A stretch of 64,000 nt of DNA from an uncultured Planctomycetaceae bacterium (GCA_903927685.1 CAIYOB010001247.1:44671-108670); one strand, 5' to 3'; shown: positions 1 to 10,710, counted from the stretch's first letter. Notes: generated by a model from the letters alone, not told the origin. A program made the numbers and translations.

Positions 1-1
1 C

Positions 2-3000
2 GTGCAGAAGGAAAACGCCGGCGCGAACGTCCGCACCGCCTGGGGCGACAAGGGGCCGGGTTTGAACGGCAATGCTGATCGCTATGACTACGACGTGGCG
101 GCATTCCAGGCCCTGGTGGGCACGCGCGGCCGCACCGACCCGGTGACTAGGAACACCTACAACCTGGACATTTCCGAGGCGGCTCAGCAATGGGTGCTGT
201 CGGACCTGATCAACGAGCGTCTGACGAACTCGGGCGACTACGGTATCACGAACAAGATGAACTACACGGGGACCATCACCTTGGCCCAGAACGTGGCCAA
301 CACGGTCAGCCACGAAATCGCCCACACGCTGGGTCTGAACGAAGCGTACCTCAACGCCGCTCTGCCGGCCGGCGCCGGGCCGCACGGGACGGCGGCCTGC
401 AAACAGGTGAATCCCGGCGAGAACGGTGGCATCTGCAAGCCCTACGGCGACTTGATGAACAACAGCCGTCCGACGGACGTCAAACGCGAGTTCAAGCCGG
501 TCACCTTGGGACTGCTGCGCGCGGCCGTGGGCTTGGCGCCCAACGGCGAGATGCCGCTGGTGGAGGAGCTGAAGCTGTGGCGGGACAATTTCTATCTGCA
601 CGTCTTCTTTAAGAATATCAACGGCCTGGACGACGAGGGCGACCCGGCGGTGTCCCCGGAGATCGCGCTGCAGTACGTCGACGGCGAATTCTACGGACTG
701 GCCGATGAGTCGTACGAAGTGGCCCCCGTGGCGGCCGACGGCGCGGGCGGCAATTTGGCCTCGTTCCAGTTCGACGTGGTCAATTGGGGCGTGGCTCCGC
801 TGAATATCGCGTCGCTGACGCTGGCTGATGGCAGCCGCGGGTTCTCGATTGTCAATGCCGCAGCGCTCTCCGGACAGACGCTGGACCCGCAGCAGAGTCT
901 GACCCTGGAATTACTGTTCGATCCCTTGACGGCCGGCGAGATGCTGGACACGCTGCAAATCGTGAGCACTGCGGGGATCGCGCCGGACTTCCAGCTGACG
1001 CTCCGCGGCACGGCCCTGGCGGATCGGCCGACGGCGGAACTGCGTCTGGGTGGACCGGACGTAGCCGCAGCGCCGGGCGTCGAACCGGTGACGACGGACG
1101 TGCCCACGAACAACGTCGGCGGCGTTCCGGTGACGGGCGCGGAGGGACAACTGGACGAACTGGCGACGGTCACCAATACCGGCACGCGGCCGTTGACGAT
1201 TTCGGCGATTCGCGAGGCGGAAGGCGCTGGGCGGTTCCGTTTGTTGGGACTGCCTCCCGACCTGGACACGGTGCCGATCACACTGGCGCCGCAGGCCGCG
1301 TTCACCTTCGGCGTGGCCTTCGATCCGGTCCAGGCGGGCCTGGATCGGGCGCTGATCGAGATCGTGACCGACGATCCGCTCCAGCCGCTGCAGCGGATCT
1401 CGGCTGTGGGCACCGGCCTGCCGGAGATTGTCTATCCCGAGTGGGGCAACGATCACGTGGCGGTCGAGGTGGCCGGCAACACGCTGCGGACGGTCAGCAA
1501 TGCGGCGGGCAACTTCCAGCTGTTCCTGCCAGCCGAGGCCGATTATCACGAAGTGGTCTTCGACCGGGTGACGGGGCTGATCAGCCACAGCTACGGCGTC
1601 ACGCCCCCGTCGGGGACGGGCTTGGACCTGACCGCGTCGTTGGTCTTCGCCGCCAGTGTGGAGCCAGATTCCGACTTCGACGGGTTGCCGGACGACGTGG
1701 AATTCGCGATCGGCACGGCGACCCGGCGGTCTGACACCGACGCCGATGGACTGGATGATTTCGTCGAAATCCGCCTGGGGCAGGACCCGCTGGGCGGGCG
1801 CGGCTGGCCGCTGGGGATCATCGCCGCGCTGGCCCTGGACGGCGAGGCCCAGGAAGTCGTCGTGGATTCGCCACCGGGAAGCGACCAGCAGTTGGCCTAC
1901 TTGGCGACGGGCTCGTACGGCCTGGCCATCGTGGACGTCTCGCAGCCGGACCAGCCGACCCTGCTGGGCCGCGTGAACCTGTTGGGCGAGAACAACGACG
2001 TGGCGCTGGACCTGGCGCGCGGGTTGGCCGCCGTCGCCGGCGACGATGCCGGGCTGCACTTGGTGCAAGTCGGCGATCCGGCGCGGCCGGAGTTGCTGCG
2101 GACGATTCCCTTGCTGCACGGCGCACAGCGAGTGGAGATCTACGACGGCGTGGCGTACGTGGCCAGCGGGCGCGAGTTGGTGAGTATCGACGTGAGCGCC
2201 CAGGACGTGCTGCAGACGCTCGATCTGGGCGCGAACCTGGTGGACCTGGCCCGCGAGGGCGGCGTGCTGTACGCCGTCGATCAAACCGGCCGGCTGCACG
2301 CGGTCGACATTTCCGGGGCGGAGATGGAAGCCCGCGGCTGGCTGGATACGCCTGCTGCCGGCGGGCGGCTGTTCGTGGGCGGCGGCGCCGCGCTGATCGG
2401 GATCGGCGACCGCTTTGCCCAGGGCTTCGTCACGGTTGACGTCTCGGACGCCGACGACCTGCAGCTGATCAGCGGGCCCGACGACGGCTCGCTGGTCGGT
2501 CAGGCGGTGGTGAACGCCGGCTCGGGCGTGGGAGTCAGCGTGGGCGGAATCGCGGGGCCGGGAGGTCAGCCCCTCAATCGCTTGGACGTGCTGAACCTAC
2601 GCGACTTGACGGACACCGGGGCGCTGATCACCGGTTACAACCTGCCGCAGGTTCCCAGCGGTGTGACGGTCGGCGGCGGAGTGGCCTTTGTGGCGGACGG
2701 CAACGGCGGACTGCAAATCGTCAACTACTTGGGCTTCGACACGCTGGGCCAGCCGCCGGAGGTGACGCTGTCCAGTCCGGCCGCCGACGTCGACTCCGGC
2801 CAGGGGGGAGTCCAAGTCGTCGAGGGAACTTCGATCTTGCTGCGTGCCGAGGCGATCGACGACGTCCAGGTGAGCAGCGTGGAGCTGGTGTCGGGCGGCA
2901 CGGTGGTCGCCACGGACTTGACGTTCCCGTTCGAGTTCCTGGTCATCGCGCCGCTGGTGGCTGCCGGCAACGCAACGCTGGAGGTCCAGGTGCGGGCTTA

Positions 3001-6000
3001 CGATACGGGTGGGAACCAGACGTCCTCCAACGCCTTGGTCTTCGAGTCCGTGCCGGATACGATCCTGCCGTCCGTGTTGAGCAGTTCGCCGGCCGAAGGG
3101 CAGCGGCGGCTGCGCGTGTCGGCCGTCAGCCTGCGGTTCGACGAGGCGCTCGATCCGGCCGCGGTAACGCCCGCCGGGGTCACGCTGACACACTTGGGCG
3201 CGGACGGCGCGTGGGGCGGCGGCGACGACTCGCCGGCGCCGGTGGCCACTGTCACCGTCACATCCACACGGCGGTTGAGCGTAGTGCCGGACGGCGATCT
3301 GACGCCCGGCAATTATCGCCTGGTGGTCGATCCGTTGACGGTCGCGGACTTGGCCGGCAACCATCCTGTCGCCGCGTTTACGCTGAACTTCCATAAGCGT
3401 CCGCCCACGACGCCGATTGCCGCGGGCGATGCCGTGCAGGGCGAGTTGTTTGCGATCGACGAGCGCGAGATCTACACGTTCGCCGGAGCGGTCGGCCAGC
3501 GGCTGATCTTCGACGGCTGGGAGGGTGGCGACAACCTGCGGGCTAAGCTGACGAGTCCGTCGGGATTGGACGTTTCGACTTGGAACGGGACGGTGGCCGG
3601 CGACCGGGCGCCGTTCACCTTGGGCGAGACCGGCCAGTACTCCCTGACGGTATTCGCGGACTGGGGGTTCCCCGGCCCGTTCGCGTTCCAGCTGTTGGAC
3701 GTAGCGGCGCAGCCCGCGTTGCCGCGGGACACGACGGTGGGTGTCGGGCTGGTGCCGGTGCCCCCGCTCGCCTGGACCGCGCTGACCGGCAGCTACGTCA
3801 ACGCGGACCTGGGCGGCATTCCCGGCTTGAGCGACTGGCGGATCACCCAGCCGATTTCGGGCTCGCGCGGTGAAGGGTCGATCAACTACACGACCAACAG
3901 CTGGGGCCCGCGCGCTCCGCTGGGGCTGACCGGCGGCAGCGACGGGAACTGGGATTTCTTCTCGGTCCAGTGGGACGGGACCGTGGCAGTACCGGCCGAC
4001 GGGACACACCTGTACCTGCGGACCCAAAACGGCGGCCGGATGTGGATCGACGTCAACCGGGACGGCGTGTTTGCCGATACGGGGGACGAGTTGGTCGACA
4101 ACCGCTTCGGCGAGTACGGGCCCGAATTCACCAGCCGTGCTTCCTCCGGTCTGGCGCCGGGCCTGTATCCCGTCCGCATCCAGATGCATCACAGCCTGTT
4201 TGCCAATCGCGCCCAGCTGCTGTGGGACGGCGGGGTCAATGTGTCGCCCGGCACCAGCCAGAGCGTGTACCACTTGGACGGCGTGGAAGGCCAGCGGCTG
4301 TTCTTCGACTCGTTGTCGCTCTACCCGCCCGACTTCTGGGGAGACTGGTCGCTGTACGGACCAACCAACGATTTCCTGAGCGGCGCACGGCTGCACAACG
4401 ATTTCCAGGTGACTTTGCCGGCCGACGGGCGCTACGTGCTGGCCCTGACCGGGTACGATCCGGCACAGCCGGCGGCGTACCAATTCCGCGTGCTAACGCC
4501 CGAGACGACTGTCACGCCGCTGACCTACAATAGCCTAGTGTCGGGAACGCTGGGCGAGCCCGGCGAGATCCACGAATTCACCTGGTCCGGCGTCGCCGGC
4601 CAGCGGCTGTGGTACGACGCCTGGGACAACGCCGACGGGCGACTGAGCGTGCAGGTCTTCAGCCCCTCCGGCGAGCGCATTCAAGCCGGCGATGCTCGCG
4701 GCGATCTGGAGCTGTTCACGCTGCTGGAGACGGGCTCGTATCGGTTGACAATCAGCGGCAACGGAGACGCGCTCGGCGACTATGGTTTCCGGCTGCTGAA
4801 CGTGGCGGACCAACCCGTCTTGGCGCTGGACGCAACGTACGACACGGGGGTAGCCCTGACTCCAGGTACGGCCACGCAGCTGTACCGGTTCGACGGCCTG
4901 GCGGACCAGCGGCTGTTCCTGGATTCGCTGGGCATGGTTCCTCCCGGCGCGAGCGCGCAATGGCTGCTGTTGGGACCGGGCGACCAGCTCGTGTCCAGCG
5001 GCTGGCTGAATCAGGACCTGGAGCCGACGTTGACGGCGGTTGGGCAGTACGTGCTGGTCGTGCGAGGTTTTAGCGCGGATGCCGACGTGGAGTACGCGTT
5101 CCGAGCCGTCACGCCGGACCGGACGACCACGGCCTTGACACTGGGGGCCGACGTATCGAGCTCGGTCAGCGAGCCGGGCGAGGTGGACGTCTTCACGTTT
5201 GCCGGGGCCGCCGGCCAGACGCTGTTCTTCGATTCGCTGCGGGATACGGGAACGGCCCTCAATGCCGCGTTGGTCAGTCCCAGCGGGCTGCGGCGGCCGT
5301 TGCTCGGAAGCCTGTACGACAGCGGCCCGCTTGCGCTGCGGGAAACAGGCACATACCAATTGGAGCTCGATGGTTCGGGTGACGTCGTAGGCGATTACGA
5401 CTTCCGCCTGCTGGACGCCGATGCGGCCCCGCTGCTGACGTTGGACGCCTCGCTGACCGGCACGCTCGCCCCGGATCTACGGACGGAGCTGTTTCGCCTG
5501 GCCGGGACCGAGGACCGGCGGCTCTATCTCGATTTCCACCAGGCGTTCGATTGCGGTGGCCTGTGGCGTCTGTACTCGCCCGATGAGAGCGCGCTGCGCA
5601 GCGTTTGCTTCGGCACTGAATTCGACGTGACGCTGCCGGCGACGGGCACCTACTTCGTGACTCAAGAGAACAACGGGTCCGCGACGGCCGAGCCGTTTGA
5701 CTGGACGTTGGAAGAGACGGCGGACGGGACACTGGCCTGGCCGGGCTTCGGGGGCCGCGCGGACAGCGATGTCCCGGAACCCGGCGACCGGCGCGAGGTC
5801 ACGCTGCCGGGCAGTGCCGGGCAGCAGATCTACTACGACGCGCTGGCGACCAGCTCGGATGCGATCCGCGTGACTTTGCTGGACCCCACCGGCGCGACCG
5901 TGTTCTCCGGCGATGCCGACAGCGACGCCGGGCCGCTGACGTTGACCGGCGCCGGCAGTTACATGCTTGTGTTTGCCGGCGAGGAAGATGCGACGGGCGA

Positions 6001-9000
6001 TTTCGCGTTCCAGGTGCTGGACCTGGCCGGTGCGGCGGCGCTGACGCTGGGCACCGCGGTCGCTGGCTCGATCGACTCGGGCCGCGAGACCGTGCAGTAC
6101 CACTTTGCTGCGGCGGCCGGCGATCGCGTGTCGTTGTCCAGCGTTTCCGCCTCGCGGAACGACGCCCAATGGCGGCTAATCGGCCCGGCCCTGGAAGACG
6201 TGACGGGCACCGTGGGCATCGACATCAGCCCCGGCGCGAAGACGCTCAGCCTGGCCGGCGACTATACGCTGCTGATCAGCGGCACGTTCGACGACGCCAC
6301 GCCGCTGGATTTTGAAGTCCTGGTGAGCGACGTCAGCGACGCGGCGGTGACGCCCAGCGGGTTTGGCGTGGAGCACGCGGGTGTGCTGGCCGGCGGGGCC
6401 GAGGACGTGTTCGGGTACGACGCGCCCGCCGGCTCCCGCGTGCTGTTCGATTCGCTGGACAGCGACTTCGACGCCGTGACGGTCGAGCTCCGCGATCCGA
6501 ACGACGACGTGGTTCTGGCCAGCTGGAGCAGCGCGTCTGGGGACCACGGGCCGCTCGTCCTGCCCCGCGGCGGGACGTACCACCTGAAGCTGATCGGCAA
6601 CAGCGGCGGCGATTACCGCTTCCGCCTGTTGAATCTGGCGGACGCCACGCCGCTGGCATTCGCGACGACGTACTCCAGCGCCTCGCTGCCCGGATTCCAG
6701 ACGGACATCTACTCCTGGACGGGCTCCGCCGGCCGGCTCGCCTTCTACGACGGCCTGGACCTGGACTTCGAGACGGTGACGGTGAAGGTGCTGGACCCCA
6801 ATCTGGAAACCGTCGACAGTTTCCCGCATTACAGCGGACTGGAATCGCTGGCCCTGGCGGAATCGGGTCCCTATTACCTGTTGGTCAGCAACGGCGCGGG
6901 GACGGCCGGCGACTATGCCTTCCGCCTGCTGAATCTGGCCGACCAGCCGGCCTTGACCCTGGCCGACGTGACCAGCGGCACGTTGGATCCGGGCAGCCGG
7001 GGGGACGTCTTCCGGTTGACCGGCGCGGCGGGGCAGCGGCTGTTCCTTCAGGGCGAGGACCAGGTGACCTGCGCGGCATACTGGAACGTGTACCGGGGCG
7101 ACACGGGAGCATGGCTGGCCAGCAGCTGTCTGCACGGCGATCAGGAGGTCACGCTGCCTTACGAGGGGACCTTCGCCGTCACGCTGGAAGGCAACTCGGA
7201 CGGCGCCACGGTCCCCTACGCCTTCCGCGCCTTTCGGAACGAGACCGTCAGCGGACCGCTGGCCGGCTTCGATACGGAAATCAGCGGCACGATCGCAGAC
7301 CCCGGAGATCGACGGGAATACGTCTTCAGCGGCACGGGCGGACAGCGGATCTACTACGACGCCCTCGACGCGGACGGAGATGCGGTTTCGGTGACGATCT
7401 ATCGTCCGGACGGGCTGTCGCTGCACTCGGGAAGCGCCGAGTGGGATTCATCGTTGCTGACTTTGCCGCAGACGGGTGACTATCGAGTCGTGTTGGACGG
7501 AGATGGGCGGGGTACGGGGGATTTCCGCTTCCAACTGCTGGATGCCGCCAGCGCCGACGCCCTCAGCCTAGATACGTTCATCTCCGACAGCCTGGCTGAA
7601 GACGGTCAGACACGGCTGTACCGCTTCGTCGGGTCCGCTGATCAGTTGCTGTACTTCGACGCGCAGGGCAACGGGAACACCAACGCCTATTGGACGCTGT
7701 ATCGGGCCGACGGCGGCGTGTTGGCCTCGACCGTCGTGGCGAGCGACTTCGAGGTCACGTTGCCCGCGGCCGGCTCATACGTTCTGGCCGTTAACGGCCA
7801 AGCGTCCCCGGCGCCGGCCCTCCTCCGCCTGGCTGCGGGCGGCGGCAGCTTGGGGTACCATTTCCGCGTGGTAACTCCCGACACGGATACCGCGCCGCTG
7901 ACGCTGGGCGGCGTCTACGGCGGCAGCTTCTTCTTCACCCAGCCGCAGCCGGGATGGTCCGCACCCGCCAATGCCGCGTTCGGCTCGGACGGCGACCTGT
8001 ATGTCGTCTCCAGCGACGGCGTGGTAGACCGCTACGAAGGCGATACGGGCACGTGGCGAGACCGGTTCATCGCGGCCAGCGGCGTGTTCGGTCCGAGCGG
8101 AATGATCTTCGGGCCCGACGGCGACCTGTACCTGGCCGATCGCTTCCAGAATATCGTCTTCAAGTTCAACGGAGCAAGCGGCGCGTCCTTGGGGGCCTTT
8201 GTGTCCGCCGGCAGCGGCGGACTGTCTCAGCCCGGCGGGCTCGCCTTCGGGCCGGACGGCGATCTGTACGTGTCCAGCGCCGGCACGGACTCCGTGTTGC
8301 GTTACGACGGAACGACCGGCGCGTTCGTGGGTGAATTCGTCGCCGCTGGCAGCGGCGGCTTGGACGGCCCGCGGCAGCTGCGGTTCGGGCCTGACGGGCG
8401 GTTGTACGTGTCTTCGTTCGATTCCCAATCGGTCCTACGGTACGATGGCACAACGGGGGCTTTCGTCGATGTCTTCGTACCTGCCGGATACGGCGGCCTC
8501 TGGAACCCGTCGGGCCTGGCCTTCTCGACGGGTGGCGATCTGCTCGTCAGCAGCTGGCTGACCGGCGTCGTGCTGCGGTACAGCGGCTCGACGGGCGATT
8601 TCCTTGGCGACTTCGTCTCCGGCGGCGGCCTTTCGTACCCGGAAGATCTGCTCCTGAGACCGGACGGCGGCGTGTACGCCGTGTCGTCGGGCAGCCGGGC
8701 CGTGCTGCGGTTCGACGGGACCAGCGGCGGCTGTACGGTGGACGAGATGCTTTGCGAAGCCGGCGAACGGGACGAGTTCACGTTCGTGGGAACCGCCGGT
8801 CAGCTGCTGTACTACGACGCCTTGATGCCTCCCGCGGGATTCGCGGGGCACGATCTGATCCGCCCCAGCGGACTTTCGGAGGCCGCCTTAGGCACTCCGG
8901 CCAGCTTCGACACCGGGCCGTTCCGGCTGTCCGAAACGGGGGACTACCGGCTGGCGTTTTCTGCGCAGGACGGCCGGAATGAAGGTTACCGATTCCGGCT

Positions 9001-10405
9001 CCTGAACGCCGCCGACGCGCCGGCCGCCGCCCTGGACACCACGCTCAGCGGCTCGCTCGATCCGTGGCAGATGCACACGTACCAGTTCCGCGGTCTGGCC
9101 GATCAGCGGCTGTTCGTCTCGACCACCGGCGGTGCGTCCTGCGATGCGCAAATCGCCGTCGCGGGGCCGAACGGCGTCGAACTGGGCAGCACTTGCGTCG
9201 GGTCGTTCTTCGAACTCACCCTCCCGTCCGACGGGACCTACTTCGTCCGCGTCTCCAACGGCCTGGGATTCACCACGCCGTACAGCTTCCGCATCGGCAC
9301 GCCCACCGCGTCCGTGACGCCGATTCCCGACCTGAACGCCGATGTGCTGGGCACGATTTCCGAGCCCGGCGAGGTCGACGCCTGGACATTCGCGGGTAGC
9401 ATCGGCCAGCGGCTCGTCCCCGACCTGGTCGAGCTTGCCGACACCGACTTCGCGGCCCGCCTGGTCAGTCCCAGCGGCGCGATCGTCGGGACGATGTCGC
9501 CCTGGGACGACGGCGCGCCGCTGACGCTGCTGGAGTCCGGCACGTATCGCTTCGAAGTCGATCCCTGGGGCGCCGCCGCCGGCGATTACCTGTTCCGCCT
9601 GATCGACCTGGCCGCCGCCCCCGAGCTGCCGATGAACGAGGCCTTCACGGAAACGCTGACGCCGGGGACGCGCGCGCACGTCTACCGATTCGAGGGCGTC
9701 GCCAATCAGGAGATCAGCTTCACCGCAACCGGGCCGGCTTTCTGCAACGCCGCGATGACGCTCTGGGGCCCCGGCAACCAGTCCCTCGGCAGCGACTGCG
9801 TGTCCGGCGATTTCCAGGCGGTCCTGCCGGCTGGCGGCACGTATACTCTGGCCGTCGTTGGGTACGACTTCCTCGCGCCCGTCACCTATTCGCTCCAGGC
9901 GAACACCTCCGCGTTGCTGGCAGCCGCTGCGCCCGCCACCGTCCACTCGGACGCGCTCGAGGCACCATCGCTGACCGATGCCGCCTTGGCGGCCTTGTGG
10001 GACGAAGCCCTCCGCCGCTGGTCGCTGGCCGGCGTCGGCGACGGCGCGTTGCGGACCGCCACCGCCGGCGTGCGTCTGTCGATCGACGACTTGCCCGACG
10101 GCTACCTGGGGCTGGTGACGCGAGGCAATGTCCATCTGGACCGCGATGCCGCCGGTCACGGCTGGTTCGTGGACGACACCCCCTGGGACGACCGCGAATT
10201 CGATTTCCTCGCTGACCACTCGGACGACCAAGCCCGCGCCGACGGCCCCGCCGCCGGACGGGTCGATCTGCTGACCGTCGTCATGCACGAACTCGGCCAC
10301 CTGCTGGGCTTTGAACACAACGCTGGCGACGCAGGCAGCGTTCTGAGCGAGCTGCTGCCCACCGGCGGCCGGCGCACGCCCAGCTGGCAAGGTGCACGGA
10401 GGTGA
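2..10405 (+). CDS. Giant secreted multidomain protein with PPC-type repeats, 5' end outside window
   Basis: The reading frame is already open at the window edge, so the 3467 residues seen are the C-terminal part; a LEPR-XLL or signal region would lie upstream. In order: a zinc-protease-like motif HEIAHTLGLNE (residues 104-114), two choice-of-anchor-D/ASH-like beta domains (about 247-340 and 387-473), thrombospondin-3-type calcium loops (555-600), an LVIVD-like beta-propeller (613-913), an Ig-like domain (918-1017), an SbsA-type Ig domain (1020-1130), a PA14-like segment (1260-1407), and a long series of PPC-like beta modules interrupted by NHL repeats (2650-2913). Near the end HELGHLLGFEH (3429-3439) is a full HExxHxxGxxH motif. 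No dockerin or RTX end is seen. It is probably an exported surface or extracellular protein. Substrate and protease activity are unproven. Confidence 0.85.
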   Translation: MQKENAGANVRTAWGDKGPGLNGNADRYDYDVAAFQALVGTRGRTDPVTRNTYNLDISEAAQQWVLSDLINERLTNSGDYGITNKMNYTGTITLAQNVANTVSHEIAHTLGLNEAYLNAALPAGAGPHGTAACKQVNPGENGGICKPYGDLMNNSRPTDVKREFKPVTLGLLRAAVGLAPNGEMPLVEELKLWRDNFYLHVFFKNINGLDDEGDPAVSPEIALQYVDGEFYGLADESYEVAPVAADGAGGNLASFQFDVVNWGVAPLNIASLTLADGSRGFSIVNAAALSGQTLDPQQSLTLELLFDPLTAGEMLDTLQIVSTAGIAPDFQLTLRGTALADRPTAELRLGGPDVAAAPGVEPVTTDVPTNNVGGVPVTGAEGQLDELATVTNTGTRPLTISAIREAEGAGRFRLLGLPPDLDTVPITLAPQAAFTFGVAFDPVQAGLDRALIEIVTDDPLQPLQRISAVGTGLPEIVYPEWGNDHVAVEVAGNTLRTVSNAAGNFQLFLPAEADYHEVVFDRVTGLISHSYGVTPPSGTGLDLTASLVFAASVEPDSDFDGLPDDVEFAIGTATRRSDTDADGLDDFVEIRLGQDPLGGRGWPLGIIAALALDGEAQEVVVDSPPGSDQQLAYLATGSYGLAIVDVSQPDQPTLLGRVNLLGENNDVALDLARGLAAVAGDDAGLHLVQVGDPARPELLRTIPLLHGAQRVEIYDGVAYVASGRELVSIDVSAQDVLQTLDLGANLVDLAREGGVLYAVDQTGRLHAVDISGAEMEARGWLDTPAAGGRLFVGGGAALIGIGDRFAQGFVTVDVSDADDLQLISGPDDGSLVGQAVVNAGSGVGVSVGGIAGPGGQPLNRLDVLNLRDLTDTGALITGYNLPQVPSGVTVGGGVAFVADGNGGLQIVNYLGFDTLGQPPEVTLSSPAADVDSGQGGVQVVEGTSILLRAEAIDDVQVSSVELVSGGTVVATDLTFPFEFLVIAPLVAAGNATLEVQVRAYDTGGNQTSSNALVFESVPDTILPSVLSSSPAEGQRRLRVSAVSLRFDEALDPAAVTPAGVTLTHLGADGAWGGGDDSPAPVATVTVTSTRRLSVVPDGDLTPGNYRLVVDPLTVADLAGNHPVAAFTLNFHKRPPTTPIAAGDAVQGELFAIDEREIYTFAGAVGQRLIFDGWEGGDNLRAKLTSPSGLDVSTWNGTVAGDRAPFTLGETGQYSLTVFADWGFPGPFAFQLLDVAAQPALPRDTTVGVGLVPVPPLAWTALTGSYVNADLGGIPGLSDWRITQPISGSRGEGSINYTTNSWGPRAPLGLTGGSDGNWDFFSVQWDGTVAVPADGTHLYLRTQNGGRMWIDVNRDGVFADTGDELVDNRFGEYGPEFTSRASSGLAPGLYPVRIQMHHSLFANRAQLLWDGGVNVSPGTSQSVYHLDGVEGQRLFFDSLSLYPPDFWGDWSLYGPTNDFLSGARLHNDFQVTLPADGRYVLALTGYDPAQPAAYQFRVLTPETTVTPLTYNSLVSGTLGEPGEIHEFTWSGVAGQRLWYDAWDNADGRLSVQVFSPSGERIQAGDARGDLELFTLLETGSYRLTISGNGDALGDYGFRLLNVADQPVLALDATYDTGVALTPGTATQLYRFDGLADQRLFLDSLGMVPPGASAQWLLLGPGDQLVSSGWLNQDLEPTLTAVGQYVLVVRGFSADADVEYAFRAVTPDRTTTALTLGADVSSSVSEPGEVDVFTFAGAAGQTLFFDSLRDTGTALNAALVSPSGLRRPLLGSLYDSGPLALRETGTYQLELDGSGDVVGDYDFRLLDADAAPLLTLDASLTGTLAPDLRTELFRLAGTEDRRLYLDFHQAFDCGGLWRLYSPDESALRSVCFGTEFDVTLPATGTYFVTQENNGSATAEPFDWTLEETADGTLAWPGFGGRADSDVPEPGDRREVTLPGSAGQQIYYDALATSSDAIRVTLLDPTGATVFSGDADSDAGPLTLTGAGSYMLVFAGEEDATGDFAFQVLDLAGAAALTLGTAVAGSIDSGRETVQYHFAAAAGDRVSLSSVSASRNDAQWRLIGPALEDVTGTVGIDISPGAKTLSLAGDYTLLISGTFDDATPLDFEVLVSDVSDAAVTPSGFGVEHAGVLAGGAEDVFGYDAPAGSRVLFDSLDSDFDAVTVELRDPNDDVVLASWSSASGDHGPLVLPRGGTYHLKLIGNSGGDYRFRLLNLADATPLAFATTYSSASLPGFQTDIYSWTGSAGRLAFYDGLDLDFETVTVKVLDPNLETVDSFPHYSGLESLALAESGPYYLLVSNGAGTAGDYAFRLLNLADQPALTLADVTSGTLDPGSRGDVFRLTGAAGQRLFLQGEDQVTCAAYWNVYRGDTGAWLASSCLHGDQEVTLPYEGTFAVTLEGNSDGATVPYAFRAFRNETVSGPLAGFDTEISGTIADPGDRREYVFSGTGGQRIYYDALDADGDAVSVTIYRPDGLSLHSGSAEWDSSLLTLPQTGDYRVVLDGDGRGTGDFRFQLLDAASADALSLDTFISDSLAEDGQTRLYRFVGSADQLLYFDAQGNGNTNAYWTLYRADGGVLASTVVASDFEVTLPAAGSYVLAVNGQASPAPALLRLAAGGGSLGYHFRVVTPDTDTAPLTLGGVYGGSFFFTQPQPGWSAPANAAFGSDGDLYVVSSDGVVDRYEGDTGTWRDRFIAASGVFGPSGMIFGPDGDLYLADRFQNIVFKFNGASGASLGAFVSAGSGGLSQPGGLAFGPDGDLYVSSAGTDSVLRYDGTTGAFVGEFVAAGSGGLDGPRQLRFGPDGRLYVSSFDSQSVLRYDGTTGAFVDVFVPAGYGGLWNPSGLAFSTGGDLLVSSWLTGVVLRYSGSTGDFLGDFVSGGGLSYPEDLLLRPDGGVYAVSSGSRAVLRFDGTSGGCTVDEMLCEAGERDEFTFVGTAGQLLYYDALMPPAGFAGHDLIRPSGLSEAALGTPASFDTGPFRLSETGDYRLAFSAQDGRNEGYRFRLLNAADAPAAALDTTLSGSLDPWQMHTYQFRGLADQRLFVSTTGGASCDAQIAVAGPNGVELGSTCVGSFFELTLPSDGTYFVRVSNGLGFTTPYSFRIGTPTASVTPIPDLNADVLGTISEPGEVDAWTFAGSIGQRLVPDLVELADTDFAARLVSPSGAIVGTMSPWDDGAPLTLLESGTYRFEVDPWGAAAGDYLFRLIDLAAAPELPMNEAFTETLTPGTRAHVYRFEGVANQEISFTATGPAFCNAAMTLWGPGNQSLGSDCVSGDFQAVLPAGGTYTLAVVGYDFLAPVTYSLQANTSALLAAAAPATVHSDALEAPSLTDAALAALWDEALRRWSLAGVGDGALRTATAGVRLSIDDLPDGYLGLVTRGNVHLDRDAAGHGWFVDDTPWDDREFDFLADHSDDQARADGPAAGRVDLLTVVMHELGHLLGFEHNAGDAGSVLSELLPTGGRRTPSWQGARR

Positions 10406-10410
10406 TCGGA

Positions 10411-10437
10411 CACGGAGCACACGGAAGACACGGAGAA
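10411..10437 (+). repeat. Three tandem 9-bp units CACGGAnnn (left arm)
   Basis: CACGGA occurs at 10411, 10420 and 10429, exactly 9 bp apart, with a further copy at 10395 inside the end of the preceding gene. The complement TCCGTG/TCTGTG occurs with the same 9-bp period at 10530, 10539 and 10548. The two arrays are therefore inverted arms about 92 bp apart, directly upstream of the GxxExxY fragment. Function unknown. Confidence 0.75.
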
Positions 10438-10529
10438 GAAAAGAGAAGGTTTGTTGGGAGCGAAAGGACGACAGGCGAAACTGGTGCAGGTCGATTTGAG
10501 TTGCAGCCCTCTTCCTGATTCAATTTGCT

Positions 10530-10556
10530 TCCGTGTCGTCTGTGTCCTCCGTGTTC
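10530..10556 (-). repeat. Three tandem 9-bp units, inverted copy (right arm)
   Basis: TCCGTG at 10530 and 10548 and TCTGTG at 10539 keep the 9-bp phase of the left arm at 10411-10437 on the opposite strand. A transcript across both arms could form a long imperfect hairpin. The right arm ends about 25 bp before the ATG of the GxxExxY fragment. Confidence 0.75.
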
Positions 10557-10581
10557 AACTCCCAAGCAGAAAGTCAATACG

Positions 10582-10710
10582 ATGGCCGAGCAAGGATTTC
10601 AGGGCAAACACTCCGACCTCACCGACAAGACTCTAGCCGCGTTTTTTAAGGTGCATCGGACCCTGGGCTGCGGACCCGCAGCCAGGCTGAGCAATACGCC
10701 CGCGCGCTGA
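10582..10710 (+). pseudogene. Truncated GxxExxY-family protein fragment
   Basis: The ATG at 10582 opens 42 codons. KHSDLTDKTLAAFFKVHRTL matches the N-terminal pattern of GxxExxY proteins (KHSELT..I..AF.EVH..LG.G). Immediately after LGCG the frame leaves the family sequence and stops at 10710, where about 120 residues are usual. The G-x-x-E-x-x-Y signature itself is missing. This is a broken remnant, not a working gene. Confidence 0.6.

Noticed and set aside
2597..4483. 628-codon minus-strand frame
   Set aside because: Shadow of the first giant protein; no start context or motif.
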